Assembly: GCA_003650125.1 (NCBI GenBank)
Contig: QNFX01000024.1
Coordinates: 1-34,113 of the forward strand
Reading direction: 5' to 3'
DNA: 34,113 nt
DNA from: Campylobacterota bacterium
GTDB taxonomy: Bacteria > Bdellovibrionota > Bacteriovoracia > Bacteriovoracales > Bacteriovoracaceae
The notes under the pieces were generated by a model that saw nothing but the letters and a program-made list of their open reading frames with translations, was not told where the DNA came from and did no database searches. The position numbers and the translations under genes are program-made. Below are positions 25,648 through 31,869 of the stretch, in pieces; the first letter of the stretch is position 1, and every line of letters starts with the position of its first letter.

Positions 25648-26103
25648 GGTTAATTTGAGATGTTCTTGAGTGAGATGGTCGGTTTGAGCGCGAAGGCAAG
25701 TCTGTGCTTGATCAAATACTTTGAAAGTGAAAGCGTCAGGTATGTGAGCGTTTAAAACCAAAGGCCTGTTATAGAACTCTATATATTGCTCAAAGATTAA
25801 ATCTTTTTGCTGTTCAATTAAAGCAAAGATTTCAGAGAGTTTACCAAAGTATTCAAGTCCCAATATCTTTTTGATTGCTTCTTTTTCAATTATTCCTTCT
25901 CTGAGATTTTTCTCTAATAGCTGCAGCAGATTTACCTCATTTTGTTTAAGGGATAGGTAAGTTTTAAACTTGTGAGATATTGAAACAGAACTAGCTGCTT
26001 TATCCTTATGAGTTTTCTTCTCTCGCTTTTTTCTCTTTTCTGATTTTTCATAGGGTGAATGATGAGCAGAATCTGCACAACTTTTAATGGTAAATAGGCC
26101 CAT
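25645..26103 (-). CDS. Unknown protein with a basic segment, upstream of flagellin
   Basis: The start is set at the ATG at 26103, behind a near-perfect AGGAGGT site. A longer in-frame reading to 26184 is rejected. The product is 152 residues: a short N-terminus (MGLFTIKSCADSAHHSPYEK), a Lys/Arg-rich segment (SEKRKKREKKTHKDK, residues 21-35), then a helical region of about 90 residues rich in Glu, Lys and Leu. I recognise no family and see no signal peptide or membrane segment. It is followed 98 bases later by flagellin, which seems to have its own promoter, so a flagellar role is only a possibility. Confidence 0.6.
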   Translation of the reverse strand: MGLFTIKSCADSAHHSPYEKSEKRKKREKKTHKDKAASSVSISHKFKTYLSLKQNEVNLLQLLEKNLREGIIEKEAIKKILGLEYFGKLSEIFALIEQQKDLIFEQYIEFYNRPLVLNAHIPDAFTFKVFDQAQTCLRAQTDHLTQEHLKLT

Positions 26104-26241
26104 TGGTGACCTCCTGAGTCCAACTTTCCATACTGGAAAAAGGTCCAAAAGGGCCCAAGGCATACTGCCTGTGATTAATTTCACTATATGTTTCGGGCAA
26201 AGCTTTTAAAGTCTATAATTGTCGGGTATACCTGAGCTACT

Positions 26242-26898
26242 ATGCCGACTAAAAAAGAAAGAGCACAAATTGTTGCTACTATTTTAGATGAACTCTACCA
26301 AGAAACACCGATCCCCTTAGATCATAAAGATCCGTATACGCTTTTGATTGCCGTTTTATTGTCTGCGCAAAGTACCGACAAGCGAGTTAATACGGTAACA
26401 CCAGCGCTTTTTTCCAAGGGCCCAACTCCTTTTAAAATGGCAAAAGTATCAAGAGAGGCGGTGGAAAAAATTATTAAACCAGTAGGTCTGGCGCCACGAA
26501 AGTCTCAAAATATTATCGATCTCTCTAAAATCCTTATTGATAAATTTGCTGGTGAGGTTCCTCAGTCCTTTGAAGAATTAGAGAAACTTCCCGGCGTGGG
26601 ACATAAAACAGCTTCTGTTGTGATGTCTCAGGCCTTTGGTGTACCCGCTTTTCCAGTTGATACGCATATTCATCGTTTGGCCCAAAGATGGGGATTAACG
26701 AGTGGGAAAAATGTAGTTGAAACGGAAAAGGATTTGAAAAAACTTTTTCCTGAAGATTCTTGGAACAAGCTACACTTGCAAATAATTTTTTATGGCCGAG
26801 AACATTGTAGTGCTAGAGGTTGTGACGGGACAAAATGTAGGATTTGTAAAACTTGTTATCCCAAAAGAAAAAAGGCCTTTAATCATTTGCGCGCATAA
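26242..26898 (+). CDS. nth: Endonuclease III
   Basis: The 218-residue product has the helix-hairpin-helix LPGVGHKTASVV with catalytic K122 and the catalytic aspartate D140 in FPVDTHIHRLAQRWGL. It is a DNA glycosylase/AP lyase that removes oxidised pyrimidines. The C-terminal iron-sulfur loop is unusual: the cysteines (C189, C194, C199, C202, C205, in CSARGCDGTKCRICKTC) do not follow the canonical C-x6-C-x2-C-x5-C spacing. A [4Fe-4S] cluster could still form from four of the five. The ribosome site is weak. The gene overlaps plsC by 20 bases tail to tail. Confidence 0.94.
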   Translation: MPTKKERAQIVATILDELYQETPIPLDHKDPYTLLIAVLLSAQSTDKRVNTVTPALFSKGPTPFKMAKVSREAVEKIIKPVGLAPRKSQNIIDLSKILIDKFAGEVPQSFEELEKLPGVGHKTASVVMSQAFGVPAFPVDTHIHRLAQRWGLTSGKNVVETEKDLKKLFPEDSWNKLHLQIIFYGREHCSARGCDGTKCRICKTCYPKRKKAFNHLRA

Positions 26899-27607
26899 TT
26901 TCTTGATCTAGTTTTTCCACTCCAGCAATAATTATCTTTCTACTTTTTTCAGCTAGAGAGGATACATCTTCTACGCTAAGTTCTTTTGTCGAAATGGCCT
27001 CTAAAGGTTCAACTAAAATGGTTCCACTTTTCCACTTATTTAAATCAAAAGATTTTTCATAAGAAGAGATACATATCGGCACAATAGGCAGGCCTGAACC
27101 AATGGCCAAATGAAAAGGACCTTTTTTAAAGGGCCGAACGCCTTTCCCCTTACTCCTTGTACCTTCAGGCATCACCCATATGGAGAGTTGATTTTCTTTT
27201 AAATAGGTAACTAGATTATTAATCATCGCTTTAGAGCTTATTTTATCTTTTCTGTTAATTAGAAAATTTCCACATAGATAGTAAAAGGCACCAAATATTG
27301 GGATGTATAATATGGATTTTTTTCCTAGAGTGATGGAGCCTTTAGGCAGATTTGCGGCCAGAGTCCAGGTGTCGATATTTGATTGGTGGTTGGAGATAAA
27401 AATACAAGGCCTGTTTTTAAGGAAGTAACTTCCATGTTTGACTTTCATCTTGATGCCCAAAATGCTCAGGGCAATTTTTCCAAGTCTTGCAACAAAAAGG
27501 TCAGAATTTTTGACCTTTCTCGGTCTAAAAATCATAAAAAACAGAGTTAAAAACATCAGGGAGATAATGACAATTCCCACGATAATATATCTTAAGTATT
27601 TCAGCAT
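26879..27607 (-). CDS. plsC: 1-acyl-sn-glycerol-3-phosphate acyltransferase
   Basis: The 242-residue product has one N-terminal membrane helix (residues 7-27) followed by the PlsC/LPLAT acyltransferase domain. The catalytic motif is NHQSNIDTW (H74, D79) and the glycerol-phosphate-binding motif is PEGTRSKGKG (E148-R151). A third conserved block is GLPIVPICI. It adds the second acyl chain to lysophosphatidate at the inner membrane. The start is the ATG at 27607; the ribosome site is poor. It overlaps nth by 20 bases at the 3' ends. Confidence 0.9.
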   Translation of the reverse strand: MLKYLRYIIVGIVIISLMFLTLFFMIFRPRKVKNSDLFVARLGKIALSILGIKMKVKHGSYFLKNRPCIFISNHQSNIDTWTLAANLPKGSITLGKKSILYIPIFGAFYYLCGNFLINRKDKISSKAMINNLVTYLKENQLSIWVMPEGTRSKGKGVRPFKKGPFHLAIGSGLPIVPICISSYEKSFDLNKWKSGTILVEPLEAISTKELSVEDVSSLAEKSRKIIIAGVEKLDQEIMRAND

Positions 27608-27786
27608 AGAGGTCTATTTATCAACTAAGGGAGGTAGGACGTCAACAATGGCAGGAGCAGAATAGGATAATAAGCGTTATTTTATGCCAAGAGGAATATT
27701 TCTTTTAACTATGTGACCTTAAAAATCTTGCCAAAAAGGCAGGACAAGATAAACTTTAAGGAGGAAGAAAAAAGGGAGATAAACAA

Positions 27787-28272
27787 ATGAGTAATACAGT
27801 TTCTGAAAATGCCAAGTTTAATATAACCAAAACTCCTACAAAAAAATCGGAAACAAATCAACTTGAAGGTAACAAAATAACTATTAATGATTATGTAAAT
27901 GGTTCCATCAGGTCGTGTTCACCGAATATGGATGTTTATGAAGCAGCAAAGCTTTTAGTTAAAAAAGGTTGGAGTGGTGTTCCCATTGTCGATGAGAATG
28001 AATGTTTAGTGGGTTATCTTTCGGCCAAAGACGTTTTAAAGCACGCCTATGCCTGTAAATATGATGCCCTTCCTCCCGCTAAGGTTAAAGAGCACATGTC
28101 CACTGAGGTTACTAAAATTGAATGTGGAACAGAAATCTTTGAAGTAGTGGATATGTTTATCAATAACTTTTACCAGGCCTATCCCGTTACTAAAGAAGGG
28201 AAGTATGTAGGAGTTGTTTTTCGCAGCGATATTTTGAAGGCAGTATGTGATTTAAAAGATAATATGTTTTAA
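27787..28272 (+). CDS. Two-CBS-domain protein
   Basis: The 161-residue product is a soluble protein with two CBS motifs. The first (about residues 33-90) contains SCSPNMDVYEAAKLLVKKGW, GVPIVDENECLVGYLS and KDVLKH. The second (about 98-157) contains HMSTEVTKIECGTEIFEV, YPVTKEGKYVGVVFRSDILK. Such pairs form a Bateman module that senses adenine nucleotides. No effector domain is attached, so its partner is unknown. A 25-residue polar N-terminus precedes the domains. A GGGAG site lies 8 bases before the ATG. It follows a 179-base intergenic stretch with no gene. Confidence 0.85.
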   Translation: MSNTVSENAKFNITKTPTKKSETNQLEGNKITINDYVNGSIRSCSPNMDVYEAAKLLVKKGWSGVPIVDENECLVGYLSAKDVLKHAYACKYDALPPAKVKEHMSTEVTKIECGTEIFEVVDMFINNFYQAYPVTKEGKYVGVVFRSDILKAVCDLKDNMF

Positions 28273-28340
28273 AAGCTTCGTATATTCCTTAGACATCTCT
28301 AAAATTAAAATTCGATAAGGATGAAAACCGTTATAGGGAA

Positions 28341-28369
28341 TTGACCTTCCTTGTCAAAAAAGGTATTTT
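28341..28369 (+). promoter_or_regulatory. Candidate sigma-70 promoter of the membrane-protein gene
   Basis: TTGACC (28341-28346) and TATTTT (28364-28369) are separated by exactly 17 bases, 25 bases before the ATG at 28394. The -10 box is only a partial match to TATAAT. Confidence 0.5.
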
Positions 28370-28393
28370 TTTCTTTTATACAAAGGAAAAGAA

Positions 28394-29023
28394 ATGCCAG
28401 CAGAAAGCGCTCAACAGGCCCTTAATATTCTTCGTGATCCCACTCAATTTCAGTGGTACGTAATTTCACTCCTCGCCATCATTGTCTTTATCTATGCCAA
28501 TGAAATTGAAAAAAGAAATCTAAACAATGTTTTTGCCGGCCTCGCTTTTTGGGGCATGGATTGGTTTAACGAAATTTGGAACTCACTCATTTTTCACTTT
28601 TCAGGTTACGCACCAGTTTGGGGAGCGCCTGCTAAAACTTCATTTTTAATTCTTATAGGACTCAATATAGAAATTCTTTTTATGTTTGCCATCTCAGGTG
28701 TAGCACTTTCCAAACTCTTACCTAAGGATAAGAACCTCAAAATTATGGGCATGAACAATAGATTGTTCTTTGCTATTGTTAACTCTCTCATTTTTGTCCT
28801 AGTAGAGATGCTTTTAAACCACATTGGCGTTCTCACCTGGGAGTGGTCATGGTGGAGTATCACAAACCCAATCCTACTTTTTATAATTGGTTACATGCCA
28901 TTTCATGTGGTTTCTTTTTGGGTCCACGATATGGAGAGAAAAAATCAGATCAAGGCAGTCTCAATTATTTGGGGGACAATTACGCTAGAATTAATTGTCT
29001 TTGGTCTGCTTGGTTGGATCTAG
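28394..29023 (+). CDS. Polytopic membrane protein of unknown function
   Basis: The 209-residue product has five or six membrane helices, roughly at residues 19-36, 45-62, 82-105, 124-144, 152-178 and 187-207. The polar loops are short and include several Trp and His residues (FWGMDWFNEIWN, WEWSWWSIT, HVVSFWVHD). No family is recognised; conserved Asp, Glu and His inside membrane segments could bind a ligand or metal. It has an AAAGGAAAAG site and a promoter-like sequence just upstream. Its 3' end overlaps the CE4-like gene by 33 bases tail to tail. Confidence 0.7.
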   Translation: MPAESAQQALNILRDPTQFQWYVISLLAIIVFIYANEIEKRNLNNVFAGLAFWGMDWFNEIWNSLIFHFSGYAPVWGAPAKTSFLILIGLNIEILFMFAISGVALSKLLPKDKNLKIMGMNNRLFFAIVNSLIFVLVEMLLNHIGVLTWEWSWWSITNPILLFIIGYMPFHVVSFWVHDMERKNQIKAVSIIWGTITLELIVFGLLGWI

Positions 29024-29860
29024 GGGAAACTTAGACCATTTAACGTCCATCTTTGAATGGTTAATTAAATCGATCCCTTCACGAATGCGCGGCAGAAATT
29101 TTTCTGCCGTCTCCTGGTGAAGTCCGATAGAGACAAAACTTTCTTCCTCAAGTTCCCAGTTAATCTTTGCAACTTCCAGCATGTCTGCTCCTGCCATGTA
29201 ATCGGCAAGACATCCATTGTTGGGAAACTCCCACATATTTTCTCGTATCTTATAAGGTTGTGACGTAATTTCCGTCCCATCCCAAATGGGAACTAGCCAG
29301 TCATGTAAAACATTAGACATTCTTTTATCTCTTAAAAAAACGGTAGGCACGCCTGAATGATCGGCAGTAAAACCTTCTCTCTCTAATGCTTCTAAAACGT
29401 TTTCCTTGGCATCCCAGCCACCTGCGCGAAAGCTAACTGGGTTGCCCCAACCATTATCTTTAAATATTTTTTTACTATGCTCAATCACTAAAATTAGCTC
29501 ATCAACACTATACTCAGAGATAGGAATATCATGGCCAATATCCTCTCCCTCTTTACTAAAAACTTCTCCACCATTATTAAAAGAAGGGGAGTTTTTAAAC
29601 TTAATACCACAGGCCTCAAATTGAGATTTCCAGCCGTGAATATGCAGCCCAAGCTCATCTATATCTAAAAAAACAGATTCCATCTTCTCTTTAACACTTT
29701 TAAAATTTACATTTTTTTTTGTAAAGTAGGCCGCATTTAGAAAATGTAAAATGGCGATATCAGGATAGTCCTTCCTGAAATCAATTAATGCTTTAAGATT
29801 TTTGGGGTCGAGATCTCGCCCTTCCCAGTCCATGCTGACAAAGATATTTAATTTTTTCAT
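28991..29860 (-). CDS. Polysaccharide deacetylase-like protein (CE4/NodB superfamily)
   Basis: The 289-residue product resembles distant NodB-fold deacetylases. The N-terminal motif FVSMDWEGRD supplies the acid D11. LGLHIHGWK holds the metal-binding histidines H73 and H75, replacing the usual HxxxH. SFRAGGWDAKENVLEALER (R145, D150) corresponds to the R-A/P-G block. SIGLHQET has the late histidine H248. There is no signal peptide, so a cytoplasmic site is likely, unlike the exported peptidoglycan deacetylases of predators. Its substrate is unknown. The gene lies 23 bases downstream of the beta-barrel gene, and its ribosome site is weak. Confidence 0.7.
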   Translation of the reverse strand: MKKLNIFVSMDWEGRDLDPKNLKALIDFRKDYPDIAILHFLNAAYFTKKNVNFKSVKEKMESVFLDIDELGLHIHGWKSQFEACGIKFKNSPSFNNGGEVFSKEGEDIGHDIPISEYSVDELILVIEHSKKIFKDNGWGNPVSFRAGGWDAKENVLEALEREGFTADHSGVPTVFLRDKRMSNVLHDWLVPIWDGTEITSQPYKIRENMWEFPNNGCLADYMAGADMLEVAKINWELEEESFVSIGLHQETAEKFLPRIREGIDLINHSKMDVKWSKFPLDPTKQTKDN

Positions 29861-29883
29861 GGAGATTATATACCCTGAAAAAG

Positions 29884-30720
29884 TTAGAAACTATAGCCTA
29901 AATTGAGATTAAAATGCGAGAGGTAAGAGTTGGTAATTCCAGTAATAATTTCACCTTTCCAACCAAGAACAAATAAAGCATGTTCTATAAATTCCATTTT
30001 AAGACTGGTGCCAATTTTAAAGACATTGATTTTTTCTTCGTAGCTTGATTGTTCTAATTTAGAAACACCATACAGTGCTGTGCCAAGATATGCCCTTAAA
30101 TAAGTAGGTCTAGTTATTAAATAAAAAGGGTGGTCCATGCCAAAAAGAAGATTTACTGATTGGATGGAATTTCCACTCATAAAATCAAAGACAATACCCC
30201 CATCTGCTGCTTGATCTTGGTCGACTCCAACAGCAGATAAAGTTTCAAATTCTAAGCTTAAAAAGGGATTAATTTTTTGAAACCCTCGAGTTAGGTAGGG
30301 ACCTATCCCCACATTAAAAGTGTTGGGAGTCTCATAGATATTATTAGTACCGGCAAAAGTGACATCACTGGTATAACCAAAGCTAGTATAAAAAAGGACA
30401 TCTAGTAGGGAACCGGTACTAAATATCATTTCCAGATCAATACCGATTTTACTCATTTCACTATTTATTTTAGAAATATCACTTAGCTTATCTTTGAAAA
30501 AGAAATACTCAAAATTAAACATTAAATCAGCGCGATTTATTTTTTTATCTATTTTTGGACTCAGGTCACCCTCTAAATCATCTTCGGTGACATCAGACCA
30601 TTTAGTACTTTTATCGAGAACATTATATTTACTTTTAATTGCCTTAAGATCTTTTTCAAATTGATCGGCCCAGGCACTGAAGTTACCAAGCAAAAAGATA
30701 AGGATTAGAGCTTTTTTCAT
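29884..30720 (-). CDS. Exported outer-membrane beta-barrel-like protein
   Basis: The 278-residue product has a signal peptide (ALILIFLLGNFSAWA). A charged N-terminal region of about 50 residues follows, then repeated amphipathic strands (MFNFEYFFFKD, FYTSFGYTSDVTFAG, INPFLSLEFETLS, LFVLGWKGEI) and the end HFNLNLGYSF. This ending in an aromatic residue is typical of outer-membrane barrels. No family is recognised. It lies 53 bases after the next gene on the same strand and 23 bases before the deacetylase-like gene, so the three may form one operon. Confidence 0.65.
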   Translation of the reverse strand: MKKALILIFLLGNFSAWADQFEKDLKAIKSKYNVLDKSTKWSDVTEDDLEGDLSPKIDKKINRADLMFNFEYFFFKDKLSDISKINSEMSKIGIDLEMIFSTGSLLDVLFYTSFGYTSDVTFAGTNNIYETPNTFNVGIGPYLTRGFQKINPFLSLEFETLSAVGVDQDQAADGGIVFDFMSGNSIQSVNLLFGMDHPFYLITRPTYLRAYLGTALYGVSKLEQSSYEEKINVFKIGTSLKMEFIEHALFVLGWKGEIITGITNSYLSHFNLNLGYSF

Positions 30721-30773
30721 AATTTAAATTTAGCTTATTAAATAATATTTAAAAGAGACGGAAAAGAAGGCCT

Positions 30774-31742
30774 TTAATTAAAGAGGTATTTAACTGCCAG
30801 GACAATACCATTTAAACCTGCTGATTCCCACTTTGAAATTCCCTGCAGATATTCTCCGGCCCCTGAAAAATTAACCCAACGGTAGTTAAAATCGACAATT
30901 ACCTTGCCACTAATTATTTTACCTAGCCCTAACTGGCCGCCAAGCGCCGGGTTGGTGTTAAGTTTTTGTCCACTTTCGATGGGAAGAGAGAGGTTAACTC
31001 CAGCATATAAATAGATTTTCCAGAAGGTGGTAAAGTTAATATTGGCGTAAAGCATATTAAGCCAGAGGGTTTCACCCTCTAAGCTTTGATCGGAGATATT
31101 CCCATTAAAATTTATGGTGCGGTATTTAAAGCTCCTTTGAATTTCAAAGCTCCATCCTCCACTCCAGCCGATAGTTCCCTGCTTGCTATAGAAATATTCA
31201 ACTCCTAGGCCAAAGGCACCAGTCGTGTATTCTTCCGCCTGCATATTTCCACCAAATTCAAAAGTTCCTGAAGTATTGAGTTGATTGGCAAAGGACCAAA
31301 GCATAGAAAGCGCTAGTCCCTGGGAAAGTTTAAGTTTTTCTTCTCTCTCTCTTTTTTCTACTTCTTCAATTGGGTCAAACCAAAAGTTTTCTTTTACTGA
31401 AATCTTATCTACGCTTAGAGATGACAGCGAGACAAAATCCACATTATCTTCAATTTCTTCCCATCTAGATAAGCTCTGTTCCACTTTAATAAAATGCCGG
31501 TAGATACAATATCTAAGGTCTAGAAGGGCCAATCTTTTATGAACCCTTTTGATCTGTAAATAGCAATTTTTTCCATTATCAAACCTAGCGATTAAATGTT
31601 GTTTGGGATAAGCGATATAATCGGCCAACAATTCGGCCGAGGCCTCATCTCGGTCAGTATAAATCTTTTTAATTACTGCAGACTTGCCCCAAATAATAGG
31701 TGAGTACAAAAGGGCCAAAATATAGAAAAAAGTTAGTTTCAT
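30774..31742 (-). CDS. Exported beta-barrel protein with N-terminal periplasmic domain
   Basis: The start is the ATG at 31742; the TTG two codons earlier is less likely. The product is 322 residues with a signal peptide (LTFFYILALLYSPIIWG). A soluble N-terminal part of about 140 residues (with CYLQIKRVHKRLALLDLRYCIYRH, a possible disulfide) is followed by a strand-rich barrel part (FGLGVEYFYSKQ, WSGGWSFEIQRSF, WLNMLYANINFT, VIVDFNYRWVNFSG) ending in VKYLFN. The function is unknown. The layout suggests an outer-membrane barrel with a periplasmic extension. It is probably the first gene of a three-gene operon ending at 28991. Confidence 0.65.
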   Translation of the reverse strand: MKLTFFYILALLYSPIIWGKSAVIKKIYTDRDEASAELLADYIAYPKQHLIARFDNGKNCYLQIKRVHKRLALLDLRYCIYRHFIKVEQSLSRWEEIEDNVDFVSLSSLSVDKISVKENFWFDPIEEVEKREREEKLKLSQGLALSMLWSFANQLNTSGTFEFGGNMQAEEYTTGAFGLGVEYFYSKQGTIGWSGGWSFEIQRSFKYRTINFNGNISDQSLEGETLWLNMLYANINFTTFWKIYLYAGVNLSLPIESGQKLNTNPALGGQLGLGKIISGKVIVDFNYRWVNFSGAGEYLQGISKWESAGLNGIVLAVKYLFN

Positions 31743-31869
31743 AATCAATATCTACAAAAATAGTCAGTTTTTAAGTCATTTCTAATTTTATTGTACCAAC
31801 TTTTGGAAAACTTTTCCCTAAGCTTCAAGAATTTTCTCATCCCTTTAGACTATGGACTAGGGGAATGTT

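Noticed and set aside
31805-31817. Palindrome GGAAAACTTTTCC in the divergent gap before the fibre gene.
   Set aside because: The arms are only 6 bases of A/T-rich sequence and there is no second copy, so an operator cannot be claimed.
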